NCBI GenBank assembly: GCA_977006965.1
Contig: OZ345362.1
Location: 1,860,001 to 1,924,000 of the forward strand
Source of the DNA: Phymatolithon calcareum
Lineage: Eukaryota > Rhodophyta > Florideophyceae > Hapalidiales
DNA: 64,000 nucleotides
Direction: 5' to 3'
Shown here: one piece after another, positions 10,284 through 20,275 of the stretch
How the letters are laid out: each line of letters starts with the position of its first letter
Position numbering within the stretch: the stretch's first letter is position 1
The notes under the pieces: generated by a model
Told to the model about the DNA's origin: nothing
Seen by the model: the letters and a program-made list of their open reading frames with translations, nothing else
Databases searched by the model: none
Translations under genes and position numbers: made by a program

Positions 10284-10310
10284 TGGAAGAGTGCCCCACG
10301 CGCTTTTGGG
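10274..10310 (-). promoter_or_regulatory. -1 programmed ribosomal frameshift signal between gag and pol
   Basis: On the minus strand the gag frame reads GAC CCA AAA GCG, giving the slippery heptamer C_CCA_AAA (10304-10310). After a 7-nt spacer, GGGCACTC (10289-10296) pairs perfectly with GAGTGCCC (10274-10281) across a 7-nt loop. The pol frame is -1 relative to gag and open from 10340. The gag TGA lies at the loop/stem junction. Heptamer, spacing and stem match the known architecture of -1 frameshift sites. Confidence 0.85.
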
Positions 10311-11662
10311 TCTCGTCGATATCGTGCGGGCCAGTGTGTATCACGTTTGGTCCAGAAATGCAAGTGTGACGAGCCATGCCGCGCGTAACGTGGGGGTGGA
10401 GTGAATAAACCAGCGTGTTCGTTCCTTTCGCGTGCCTGGCGGCAAGAGTCGTCATCCTCAATGATGCAATCATACGTGCGATGGTCAGGAGAGCCGCACC
10501 GTAAACAGTTCCACGAAGTCCCCGTTTTCTTTAGGGGTGGTTCCGCACTTGGAGCCGTATTATCTCGAAAACGAACTGTGCCGCGCAAAGCAGGTGGCTG
10601 CTTGTCTGTGCGCGCCGTGGCGGATAGAGCTGGAGAGTCGGAGAGAATCTGAGTCGTTGGTGAAACAGTCGTAGGGACGTTGGCTTGTATCGGGGCTGAA
10701 GGCCCCGAAGATTGACGGGACAACCTGTCATAAATGTGTGTAAGCTGTTTTGTGGCATCCGAGATGACAAGATTGGCAGCAGAAGGAACGGCAGTAGCCA
10801 TCACACCAGGGCTGGGCACCACCGGACCCTTCTCGCCCGGAGCGGACAAGTGTGGCGCTGTCGTTTCGCGGACGAGGGAGATAATGTCGAAGGAAGAATA
10901 GCCAAATGTGCCATCTGCAGAAGTGGCCACGGACGGCAAAGCACCAAGTTCGGCCTGCACGCTGAAGCTTGCAAACTGGCGCGACTGCAGCTGTACCAAA
11001 GTAAGACTTTGCAAAAAGGCAACGGTTTCGGCAAATGTAAGGTCCTTGTTTGCTGCAGACAGTTGTGCACTGGTAAACTGACGCAGATCCTGCGCGCTGA
11101 GGTTAGCGCTGGTGACAAGGCGCGGTTTTGCAGAGGCGGAGTAGAATGTGGTGTCATCAAAGAGTAGAGCGCGAGCCTGGGCGTCGGTGAGGGTAGGAGT
11201 ATGTCGAATGAGAGCGTCGCGCTCTAGAGCGATGAACATTCGGAGGAAACGGGACAAAGGCATAGAATCCGGGCGATGAAATAGGCTGAGGTTTGTGAGA
11301 ACGGATGACAGCAACGGTACACATGGGTTGGGTCGCTGAGGATTCTGGATTGCACTGCGACGAAGACAACTTAGGTCGCACTGCGGTGCCTCAGGACGAC
11401 CCAAGTGGTGCTCATTGTGATCAATGGCCCACTGCCCGCAGTAGTCGTCGTGGTCAACATTTTGATGAAAGACCTTGACGAGATATGGGTTAGATGTCGC
11501 AATGTTGTGTCGGGGAGCGAGCGCTTCCAGCAGCCTTGTGTATGAAAATATGTCCTGTTGGGGCTCGTAAGAGTGCTCTTTTGCAACGAGTGCACCGAAA
11601 GATGCCAGAGAGCGTGCTTCAAGATTAGCGACGGCGAACGCGTTGGTCCCTTCTAATGCCAT
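10280..11662 (-). CDS. Gag with CCHC zinc knuckle
   Basis: 460 codons from the ATG at 11660-11662. The capsid-like middle includes RPDSMPLSRFLRMFIALERD. A canonical nucleocapsid zinc knuckle CX2CX4HX4C (CLRCGSPDHRTYDC) lies near residue 395. It ends with TGA at 10280-10282, just after the frameshift signal. It would package element RNA into particles. The frame is intact. Confidence 0.9.
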   Translation of the reverse strand: MALEGTNAFAVANLEARSLASFGALVAKEHSYEPQQDIFSYTRLLEALAPRHNIATSNPYLVKVFHQNVDHDDYCGQWAIDHNEHHLGRPEAPQCDLSCLRRSAIQNPQRPNPCVPLLSSVLTNLSLFHRPDSMPLSRFLRMFIALERDALIRHTPTLTDAQARALLFDDTTFYSASAKPRLVTSANLSAQDLRQFTSAQLSAANKDLTFAETVAFLQSLTLVQLQSRQFASFSVQAELGALPSVATSADGTFGYSSFDIISLVRETTAPHLSAPGEKGPVVPSPGVMATAVPSAANLVISDATKQLTHIYDRLSRQSSGPSAPIQANVPTTVSPTTQILSDSPALSATARTDKQPPALRGTVRFRDNTAPSAEPPLKKTGTSWNCLRCGSPDHRTYDCIIEDDDSCRQARERNEHAGLFTPPPRYARHGSSHLHFWTKRDTHWPARYRRDPKARGALFH

Positions 11663-11721
11663 TGAGGAACAGAAGCAAAGCCCGTCGGGGTTGAAGCGGA
11701 GTCTTGAGATAACGGAGATGT

Positions 11722-11739
11722 TTCAGGGCAGATCCACCA
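11722..11739 (-). promoter_or_regulatory. Primer-binding site
   Basis: TGGTGGATCTGCC begins directly after the 5' LTR, as expected for a sequence complementary to a tRNA 3' end with CCA. I could not name the tRNA from memory. Confidence 0.65.
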
Positions 11740-12182
11740 TGTAAGAATGTCGTGCAGCTTGTAGGTTTAAAGTTGCGCAGGACGTCTTCTTAGAGAGTGC
11801 AGAAGGTGTTTGTGTTTAACGAGGAAAAGGAGCGCGGGTATCCGGTACGTGAAGTGTTTGTGTACCGGTCCCTTTAATGTGTGTGAACCAGGTCCTCGAT
11901 ATTGGAAGAGAGGAAAACGGTCATCCCTCGTGGATGAGTTGTCAGAAGTACTAATCAGTCCGCTCTGTATCTCATTCCTCGTGTATAGGACGAGTGGAAG
12001 GAGCGAAAACCTATTTTAACATCATTTTAGCCATTGCGTATCACACATCACGAAAGACGCTAAGCCGAGAAGCGGAGATATTGCTGAGTGCCGAGTACTG
12101 CCAGGATGACCAGAAGTGTGTTGTACAAGTGCACAGAGACACGTGTAGACATCCTGTCAGGCAGTGTTGATACATTCTTACA
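11740..12182 (-). repeat. LTR (5' LTR relative to element transcription)
   Basis: 443 bp and the same length as the other LTR. Differences seen: A at about 6035 is C here, and C in AACACCATT becomes T here. Confidence 0.95.
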
Positions 12183-14717
12183 CATGCATCATTGCAATGC
12201 GAAACCGTGTCCAAATCCGGAAGCAACTGCCTGCAGTGTTCAGTGATTGCTTCCGCACACTGTAAACGCATTATGATTCAACATCAAATATTCAAATGCG
12301 CTCAACTTTGAATTCCGTTTTCGCGCAAACCCTTAGCAGCGTTACAGAAATTAATCGTAATTCATATTTCCTGTGTCCGCATCCTAAAACTAATACCAGA
12401 AATCGATTCAGGGGGAAAATCTTGTCCAGAACACTTAAGAATCTCTGATTTCTATTTTTAACTTAGGGAACGGTTTGGTCTACAGCTCCCCATTTATATC
12501 CGAACCGAGCAGGCATCTTCACAACATTCTAGTTTGACGACTGACTTTTGGACCCATGTTCTGTCCGGTTTCCACATTTTCATGTTACCTCTGTCTGTCT
12601 CACGCTACTTTGAGAGGCAAAAGAGCGTATCGTGCGCTTTCTGATAACCAGCTAGTGTAATTGCCCGGAAGGACCCATGTTTGTCCTCCTCACAAGCAAG
12701 CAGCTTTTCGCGTCGCTTGTAACCTATATAATCAGTCTTGGATTTCAGTTAGGATGTTTTCTTGGACAATTCCCATTCCCATCGCGAATTTGACAAGGGC
12801 GATTCTGAGTTGAGTAGCGCGGGAAGGGAGGGGGCAACCCAATTTCAAAGCATCACGGTGCAACTGCACCAACATACGAACTGATTTGCAGACTCAATTC
12901 AAATTCTAATTGAAAAGTGATCATGTCTTTGATGATCAGTGCCGACCACGGCATGGAGTTAGGGAAAGAAAAACCTCGCCAGTGGCGAATGGGGATTAAC
13001 TTGGATTTCATGTAAATGCAGCTCCTGCTAAATCCGTTGTACTGGTCAGTAACTACAGTACTGTATTGGTGTAGCGCCAGGCTCACAAGAACATGACGCC
13101 ACAATGGTCAGCGAGAACCGGACGAGAAAAAGACCGAGAGTGTCTGAAATGAGGAAAGGAAAAGAGAAAATGGGAAGTCGAAAAGAGCAACGAGGTAAAT
13201 AGGAGTGCTAGAAACCGGCGTTCAGATGACACGTGACATGAATGGTGAGACAAACGAAAAGAAAGAGGGTGCGAAGCGATGAACAATGTCGGCGACGTTA
13301 GATGAAGGCGACCTTGGATGGACAGCCAACTTCAGGTTGCATACCAAAACGGAACAACGCAATTGCTAAGTGCCTAGAGTGAAGTGACTCCGCACCGGGT
13401 TGTTAGGTGAAGCGATGTCAGCGCGAGAAAAGACGGACAAAATTGACGTCTGCTTTAAGGTGGCGACCTTGGAAGGGCCGTCGGTCTTAAGGCGAGCGCG
13501 AAAAGAAAATAATGGATCTGGCACTAAATTCCCGCCGTACTGGCTTGCACGGCGAAGATGAAGCGATCAGGAAGGGGTAGAGAGTCTCCGACTCCGCGTG
13601 GTGGAAGGGATGTGCTGGCGCAATTTAGCGTGTGCGATCCGAGCAGTCTAGCCGGAATCAGAAAACCTCCACCTTCCTTTACCGAATGGAAGGAAAACTA
13701 CTTATACTGCTACAGTGGCGGAAGAGAAAGAGAGGCTCTTGCATGCTTGTGGGCCGCCATATTGCTGGTCCAGCAAGAGTGGCCGTTTGGGTCCTTGAGT
13801 TGGACCGAATGATGCACACGTCGCCCCATGACAATCCAGCCACCACTTCGCATGCGTACAGTCGCGAGAGAAAAAGGGAACACGCTTGCCCTTTCAGTGA
13901 GTACCTTGTTGTCAGGATGAGGTCGCAAGTCAAGTGAGCGCGAAAGTTGGCCATCAAGACTCGGCTTATGTGCGTGTTCGGGATATGTTGGAATAGAGCT
14001 CTCTGTAGTAACGTTTTCTCACACGACTGGGGTTCGTTTTTGAAGCTACAAGCTAAATTCCCAGAGTTTCCAAAAGGATGTGCCCCAAGAAATAAGCACA
14101 GAATGCTACAATAGCCTGCCAGGTGCTTAACGGACAACGAGAGCTTTAATCAAACTCACATTCATCCATCCATCCCTGAATGTTCAAGATTAAACGTTGG
14201 TAAAGTCGAAGATTTTTGTAGCCTATTCAGACTCGGCCTTTTTTCAGGGCACGCATTTGCTCGTCTAGCAGCAAATGTTTCCATTCCACTGACATTTTGA
14301 AGTCTCGTCGCATATGCCTTGGAGACCGGAAATACTGTAAAACTCGTGAGCAGTTGATTGTCTACGTAGACTGGAAGCGAGTGCCGTCACTCAGTTGAGC
14401 TTTTGTATTACCATGAACGTGCTCAGGAAAAAGGATTTACATTGCGGCTACTGTTGATCATTTAGTGCTGATCTACGAGCGAGATATGCGTTACAGCATT
14501 AGTTATTGCCTCTTTCGCCACACCAGGGGCCGCAGGTACTACCATAAACCATAACCATACGATGCATCACCGTCAAATTGCAAGCGGCAGACATCCGGAA
14601 CATAACTGCACACATAGTAATGTGTGCAGTTTTTTCCGGACGTCCCAATGGAGGGTAAATTATCTTGTACAATAATGTACGAGCCTGCTGCCGTAAGCCG
14701 GAAAAGTCAAAGCAGTA
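12183..14717. other. No gene recognised; small hairpin at 14605-14630
   Basis: About 2.5 kb with no convincing ORF or domain. 13080-13270 is purine-rich on the plus strand. At 14605-14630 ACTGCACACAT pairs with ATGTGTGCAGT across AGTA, shortly before the piggyBac end. A plain TATATAA word lies near 12725 with no gene attached. Confidence 0.4.
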
Positions 14718-15144
14718 TTAACGCCCTCGTACTGCTACAATTGAGGTTTATTGGGACACAGTAAAATAATTCTTTTGCGAGGCCCACGCGCATCAAAACA
14801 CGTCATAGAGTATTTCCTGTCCTTCCCCATGTGTATGCGCTCGTACTGAACAAGTTTGGAGTGAGTTCGCGCAGGGTACGCGAAGCTACAAGCAAAGCCG
14901 CGATTTTCGTGTCAAAATATGCCTATTCGTTCAGATGATGTAGACAGTTAGCAGTTGCGCGTTCGGATATTATTTCAAGGTGGATGTCTTCTTAAGCACA
15001 GTACCTGGACCTGTTTTTTCGTTTTCACAAAATCGGCTGAAAAAAAAAGATACGGGCAGTTCTACATCGAGCAAAACATTCGAATTTGGCCCCTAAACTG
15101 AGCTTTTCGGCCTGCGTGTCCTTTGCGCTTCAACTGTGTACCTA

Positions 15145-15627
15145 ATGAGCTACGATCTGACTATAAGTCATTGCACCCTGGATGGGAAATGTGTTTTCAT
15201 GATGAGAGGAGCTTTGGCAGACCACGAGAGAGCCATGTATGCTCTTAGTGCCTTCAAAACAGAGCATTCACGATCGGTCGCCATGCAGATAGGAATGTAT
15301 ATTATGAAGGCAGTCGCAGATGGAGGAATGGGAGGATCAATTGAGGACTTTGTTTTGCTCTTGACACTTCTCAACCCAGAAAAACTAGAGTCGTATCATG
15401 GAGCAGAGGAATACGTATCGCAGAAGGTGGTCTGGAGAGAGAGCTCCATGAATTCGACTGGAAGGTACAGTTCTGATGTGTACCGCTATCATTGGCGGTA
15501 TATACTAGCTCGTCGCATGGGTTATTCTAGCCGTGTAGATGAAGGATCGCGCAACGGGATATCACCGGAGATCAATAGTGCTCTACGAGCGTACAACTGG
15601 CAAGATTCCAACTTCCATGAGTCTTAG
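15145..15627 (+). CDS. Hypothetical protein inside the piggyBac element
   Basis: 160 codons from the ATG at 15145 (the frame is open slightly further upstream). I do not recognise a domain. The protein is mixed and globular-looking, with hydrophobic helices (VAMQIGMYIMKAVADGG, DFVLLLTLLNPEKL) and a basic, Tyr-rich second half. It lies wholly between the element's inverted repeats, converging on the transposase remnant, so it may be an accessory ORF or captured host sequence. Its survival beside a broken transposase is notable. It could be chance. Confidence 0.4.
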   Translation: MSYDLTISHCTLDGKCVFMMRGALADHERAMYALSAFKTEHSRSVAMQIGMYIMKAVADGGMGGSIEDFVLLLTLLNPEKLESYHGAEEYVSQKVVWRESSMNSTGRYSSDVYRYHWRYILARRMGYSSRVDEGSRNGISPEINSALRAYNWQDSNFHES

Positions 15628-15706
15628 ATAGTGGACAATGCGATACTGCGCACTCTTGACAAATCAGAGATAGAAAAAATTCCATAGTCTGGGTCTTTAT
15701 TGGTGT

Positions 15707-16724
15707 CTAATGGCTTTCCTCCGCGGCATGTAGGCTATAGCAGCTTCCCAAATCCCCGAAACATAAATGTATCCTACAATCAAGGCATGCGTACCGTGTT
15801 CTGCATCTACATCCAGGAAATGAACAATAGGGCCGCACGAGTAATCCATCAACGTCATCAACCTTGGCAAGCTGATGAACGCCCTGCATTTCGATGTGCC
15901 TATTTTTTTCGTTTGGCACAGGCGGCCTTTTGGACGACAGTGAACCGGCTCCCGGATGTAGCTTGATGTCACAAAGTGATGCCACAACTTTCTCCCGAAA
16001 CTCAAGAAGTGTAGGCTTCTCAGCTTTGTGGAACGCTAGTGCAATAGAGCAGTTCACGATAGTTTGCTCCAAGAGAAATGTGAAAATTGCATTTGTCCAC
16101 TTCTGATTGCGCCTCTCGAAATGATAGTACGAGCGAAGCTGATCTGTGAGATCAACTCCGCCCATGCACTCATTATAGTCCAGAAAAACGTTGGGTGCTG
16201 ATAACTCGAGTCTGCTCATGGTCTCCACTGTCAGGTGTCTCTGGAGACGAAGGATTTCGAGTAACCAAAGTCACATTTGAATCTGGTAATGATGGTTGAT
16301 GTCCTTCCATGGGCTGGTTACTGATACCCCGAGTCTGCTCATGGTCTGCACTGTCTGGTGTGTCTGGAGACTTTCTTTTTCGGCCACGCTTCTTCAACTC
16401 TCTGAGAGCGAATTGTTTAGTTCGTAACGAGCGAACATCTTCTTCTAAAGCTGTCCCGTCCGCAGAAAATTGTGCTTCTGCCCACCGTTTTAGACGGTCT
16501 TTCTTGCAGGAAAGACTTCCCGCTGTAGGGAGTCTCAAGGATCTCAAGAAATCCTCCAATGCTTTTCCAGGCCACATCCGGTCTTTCCGTTTAGAGCCGG
16601 CTGGATCCGAAAATGATGTTGATGAAGATATAGAGATGGAACCTGTTCCTACCTGCACAACGAAGGAGCGCGGGGGCTCTTCAGAGCCATCCATCTTTGT
16701 GCTTCCCTTGCAGCGGACGTCCAA
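15707..16724 (-). pseudogene. piggyBac-type transposase remnant (DDE_Tnp_1_7), N- and C-terminal pieces
   Basis: The lower part (15707-16228) matches the family's C-terminal end: YNECMGGVDLTDQLRSYY, where the Asp belongs to the catalytic triad, then a helical segment and a Cys-rich tail (CSFPGCRCRTRYACLDC). The upper part (16173-16724, first in-frame ATG at 16694) is a basic, Ser-rich N-terminus in a different frame. Two near-identical stretches encoding PDS-DHEQTR lie at the junction (16205-16250 and 16325-16370). The central domain with the first two catalytic Asp residues was therefore probably lost by deletion between direct repeats. Confidence 0.75.
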
Positions 16725-17085
16725 TCCGAGAACTTGATGATGTCAAAATGTATGCGCTCTCTGTGATTCTGATGGTAAAGCTTCTGAACTGCTTCCTTCC
16801 TGTGTACGTCACTCTCTACAGTATAGATCCAACAAAACTTACTCATGCTCTGAAAAACTGCACACATAACATTCCTAAGACCCTAATGGTACGACGAACG
16901 TAGATTAAAATGATGCTGGGGCTCAGTAACAGCGATCAATACCCCGAAAGGTGGATTTTAAGACCCGAAATGGACTATCATTAAATTATTTTAACAATAA
17001 AATCTGCAAAAAGTATCCACAAAATAAGAATGACCCAAACAGGACAGATTTGTCCAGAAATGGATGTGCAGTACGAGAGGGTTAA

Positions 17086-17735
17086 AATTGAACACTGTAA
17101 CTATTCGGCCCTTCACCACGAAATTGCTGTATAAGAAATCAATTTCCCATTCGTGTTTCAATGGGTCCTACTGTACACGCACTCAGCAACGACGGAAATT
17201 CATATTGCTAGAGGTCGCACTCAAGGTAATCCAGGACAGGGACATAAATTGCCACTCTGTGCTTTGCATTTGCCCCGCAGCAGTGAGCCCGGGCGGTGGG
17301 GAAGAAGAGTGGATTCCTGCACAGAAACGTTTGACAATATCCTGGGGCTGTTGTACTTCACGGTCCACGGGATTTTAAGGGGCAGCAAATGTCGTAGACT
17401 GGATTTTGCATTGTTCTAAGAAGCGTTGTTAGACAGAGTCCAATCCAGAGCTTTCATCTTGGCCTTATTTACAGTTCATCAGTGCTCTGACATTACCTCG
17501 TGCTCCAATCGACCAAATCATTTTCTGGGCCCTTTATTACCATCCTTAAATTCTAGATTCCCTGCAATTCAACAAAGGCAGAATTGGGAATTTCGTGTTC
17601 TGTCTGACATTAATCCTGCTCTCTTCCTACAAAAAGACTTCGAGATTCCTCTTGCTACAGTTTTTTCCTCCACCAAAACACATCCAGAGCTCTGAGAACC
17701 TCAAGCAACCTCAGCTTCAATCCCCATACCCTAAA
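17086..17735. other. Flank of the piggyBac element and 5' region of the peptide gene
   Basis: No ORF with support. The last ~75 bases are the conserved leader of the 37-residue peptide gene, alignable with the leader at 47832-47905. Confidence 0.5.
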
Positions 17736-17849
17736 ATGAAGTTCGCTACCGTCGTCGTTTTCGCCGCCGTCCTCGCTGCAGCCTCCGCTTTTGGAGACCT
17801 CAGCAAGCTCTTCAAGAGCTTCGGCCTCAAGGGAACCCCGGCTCTCTGA
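17736..17849 (+). CDS. 37-residue secreted amphipathic peptide, copy 1
   Basis: ATG at 17736, stop TGA at 17847-17849. Residues 1-18 (MKFATVVVFAAVLAAASA) are a textbook signal peptide ending A-S-A. The remaining 19 residues (FGDLSKLFKSFGLKGTPAL) contain a short cationic amphipathic segment. A second copy at 47718-47831 encodes exactly the same protein with several synonymous differences, so the protein is under selection. Leader and 3' UTR are conserved between copies; the latter has AATAAAA near 17936. A longer frame upstream is open but has no ATG support and is not conserved. Function is unknown; an exported helical peptide is inference. Confidence 0.85.
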   Translation: MKFATVVVFAAVLAAASAFGDLSKLFKSFGLKGTPAL

Positions 17850-19274
17850 GTCGGTTCCTGGCACCGGATGTTAAGATATATGGAAAATTGAAATGCACTA
17901 CAATGGGTAGTAGGGTACTTTTCCGGTGCTGCTAAAATAAAACGTTGGGTCGATACACAATTTCATTTTGCTATTATGGCTCCTTTATTTACCATTCTTG
18001 TGAAAGCATTGGCTTGTTTGAAAGCGGCCAGAACGGCGCCCTCATCCCGAGAAGTAGCATATTCCAAGATATATATTTTCGATGCCGTCTCAACGAACCA
18101 TTAGTACGAACATACTGGGAAGTAAGGTTAGCCATCATTCCTGTTTATCACTCAGGGAGGATGGTTTCATCTTTACTATCGCCATTTTCCCAATTACAGA
18201 TTTAACTCGTTGCCTTTAAGCATCTGCTCCAGCTCCTCCATGTTCCGGCCGCTCCTTCAAGCAACTTGCAGCTATCTTTTGAAGCTTACTACTCCCAATC
18301 TTGGAGGCTATCCTTCCCAACATTTTCCAATCTCAAATAGTACATTTTCAAGCGTTGCTGCGGTTGTAGAGAAGACATCCAGCAGACTGGTTAGTGCAAG
18401 TTTTGCTGTCCGAAAAGCCACCAAGAAAGGAGGACGTGCGATATCCACTGCACCGTCAGATGCCTTGACCGGGATGCGAAATGAGCCGCCAATATTGCCG
18501 TTTTCGAAGATAAGTAACTGGTTTATCTGCACCACAAGCGAGCCGTTCAAGTGACTAGCGCTTTCAATTTTATTTTAGCAATACTAAAAGCGACCTGTCC
18601 CACGCATCGAGCACTCTTCTCAACGGGTCTTCCGCGCCGCGAACGGGATTCCGGTAGAAACAGAACTAGTTCTTGTAGACGCAAAACAGAGTAGTCTCTG
18701 TCACATTCGCGTTGGCAGCCATATCGCTGAAGCCGCTCATAACGGCTTCAAGAACCATCAGAGCTGGTTTCTCAGGATCATATTTAATGTCTGCTCTCCG
18801 CTCTATTGCTCTTCCTAACGCCAAAAAACTGGCTATCATTTTCCGATCTCGGTGAACAGATTGAGAGCCTCAGACCCGATCTATTCCTCCTCCCAAGCCG
18901 CGATCTTTCTGCCCTCCCCCACCGTACCACGTTCACCGCACTATCCTCGTTATCCTCTGGTTTGACTTCGACACCACTAATTCAAGCCCACTCTGTCGTC
19001 TGTGGCACGGATCTGACGTTCTCACAGCTATTTACAATTCGAGATAGAGGCTGATAGAGAGTTGCATCGATAACACCATTCACGTTCACATTCACCTTTC
19101 GTTCAGAGGCGGCCTGTAGTCGGAAAAAGATTTAAAATTGGATTTCTTTATGTGTTTATCGAAGTAAGCTGAAGAAAATTTCGCATCATCTACTAATACT
19201 TTGTGCGATGCAGGAAAATGGAGGCGACGGCATCTGAAGAATAAAGCAATATGCACGCGTACAAGAATTCGAAA
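17850..19274. other. 3' UTR of the peptide gene, then no gene recognised
   Basis: The first ~95 bases match the 3' UTR of the second peptide gene (47625-47717 reversed). Beyond this, only short overlapping ORFs on both strands. It separates the convergent peptide and A-type microprotein genes. Confidence 0.5.
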
Positions 19275-19430
19275 TCACATGCAGCTGGTCAATGTGCTCG
19301 GCGGCAGATGCAAAATTGGCGGATCGAAAGGGTCTTGGATTCGCTTTTGTCTGGGTGCAGGTGGAGGCGACGGCAGCACTTCCAAGTACGAGTTGAACGA
19401 CGGGCAATCGCATAACGATTGAGGAGACAT
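19275..19430 (-). CDS. A-type NLPP microprotein (inverted module)
   Basis: 51 codons from the ATG at 19428-19430. The N-terminus is Ser-rich, followed by LPSPPPAPRQKR, DPFDPPI and LPP, the family signature. The promoter aligns with the A genes at 38.9, 41.3 and 45.7 kb: ATGCGTCCTCTTTCTCA, then CACTATAAA, with TATAAA at 19537-19542, 112 bp before the ATG. The leader ends CACCAACATG as in the other A genes. Its nearest relative by eye is the gene at 47146 (both have SF-S-L and LPSPPPAP). No signal peptide or membrane segment; probably disordered. Function unknown. Confidence 0.75.
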   Translation of the reverse strand: MSPQSLCDCPSFNSYLEVLPSPPPAPRQKRIQDPFDPPILHLPPSTLTSCM

Positions 19431-20128
19431 GTTGGTGCTTGAGTGTGGATGGCCGCGGTTAGGTTGTTGAGCTGATTGATGGATGGTGGTGGCTGATAGT
19501 TCTGTGCTCGGTCCCACAGCAGAGGTGTGACATGCATTTATAGTGTTTCTCGAGGATCAGGTTGGTGAGAAAGAGGACGCATTATGGGCAGATTGGAATT
19601 TTTTTGCGATTTTTCATTGAAACAATTGTTGGTGCGATATACTACGGTACGGTAGTAATGGGATGCGCAGTATTTTATTTCGCCGTACCTCGACCGGTAC
19701 CATAATGACATTTCATGAACGTCGACCTCGAAGGCCGTTTATTGTCCAATCAGGTGAGCACAATCCGTCGGTATTTCTTGCATGCGTTGCCAACACTTAC
19801 ACGAATTCATTCCATGCGTGGAAATTGGTGGCTGTTGACGAAATGAAGTCCACGGTTGACTGCAACGTGTACTATCCTGCACGAGGAATAACCTTGTGCC
19901 GGACTTTTGATAGGGCTTCTGATAATCATGAAGGACTACGTGTATTTGAGAGCGCCCTGCAACAATCCAGGGAGATGACGACGACAACATTCGCACATGA
20001 GAGACCCAGTTTTTTGCTATATATCGGGTTTCCAAGCCACAGTATGAAGGTAACTAGCAAAAGCATAGTCGAGAAGCAATACCCAGCTTGCACCAACGAT
20101 CGACCGACTCAAGCGACAATACTCTAAG
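19431..20128. promoter_or_regulatory. Divergent promoter region between A-type (minus) and B-type (plus) genes
   Basis: About 700 bp with a TATA box facing each way: TATAAA on the minus strand at 19537-19542 and TATATA on the plus strand near 20018, each about 111 bp from its ATG. TACGTGTA lies near 19934, comparable to the CACGTGTC of the other modules. The ORF at 19663-20127 crosses the promoter and is not believed. Confidence 0.6.
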
Positions 20129-20275
20129 ATGCAGCCCAAGTCAACCACGTCAACTGAGACAACATTGCGCCCATTGCCACCACCGCCGGCGACACCAAGA
20201 ATGCATCGTGTAAAAGATCCGGTCGTTCCATCGATGAAGAACCTTCCGCCGAGTATTTTCTCTGCGAAACTGTAA
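20129..20275 (+). CDS. B-type NLPP microprotein (inverted module)
   Basis: 48 codons from the ATG at 20129. A Thr/Ser-rich start is followed by LRPLPPPPATPR, KDPVVPSMKNLPP and a terminal SIFSAKL, which matches the TLFSAKR end of the B genes at 40.5 and 44.3 kb. The signature is conserved at protein level while codons differ freely from the other copies. The member is more diverged than those at 31-45 kb, so this module is the older branch. Function unknown. Confidence 0.7.
   Translation: MQPKSTTSTETTLRPLPPPPATPRMHRVKDPVVPSMKNLPPSIFSAKL

Larger units (their letters stand above)
5814..12182 (-). mobile_element. Full-length Ty3/Gypsy LTR retrotransposon, minus strand
   Basis: Two 443-bp LTRs flank gag and pol in the order gag, protease, RT, RNase H, integrase, which is the Ty3/Gypsy (Metaviridae) order. 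LTRs begin TGTAAGAATG and end CATTCTTACA. A 4-bp CATG target duplication flanks the element (5810-5813 and 12183-12186). The LTRs differ at only two positions by eye (A/C and C/T), so insertion is recent. A primer-binding site, a polypurine tract and a gag-pol frameshift signal are present. One nucleotide appears lost inside RT (near 8500), so this copy is probably not autonomous as sequenced. Confidence 0.95.
14718..17085 (-). mobile_element. Decayed piggyBac-family DNA transposon with TTAA target sites
   Basis: TTAA occurs at 14718-14721 and 17082-17085, the target duplication used by piggyBac transposases. Inside are terminal inverted repeats: CGCCCTCGTACTGC on the left, CCCTCTCGTACTGC inward from the right (12 of 14 match). 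The minus strand encodes the C-terminal part of a piggyBac-like transposase. The central catalytic region is missing, so the element is an internal-deletion derivative. A convergent ORF of unknown function occupies the left third. Confidence 0.8.

Noticed and set aside
13558-13937. Overlapping ORFs of 84-101 codons
   Set aside because: No domain, both strands open, no neighbouring gene context.
19663-20127. 154-codon plus-strand ORF
   Set aside because: Runs through the divergent promoter including the TATA box of the B-type gene at 20129 and is not conserved in the other modules.
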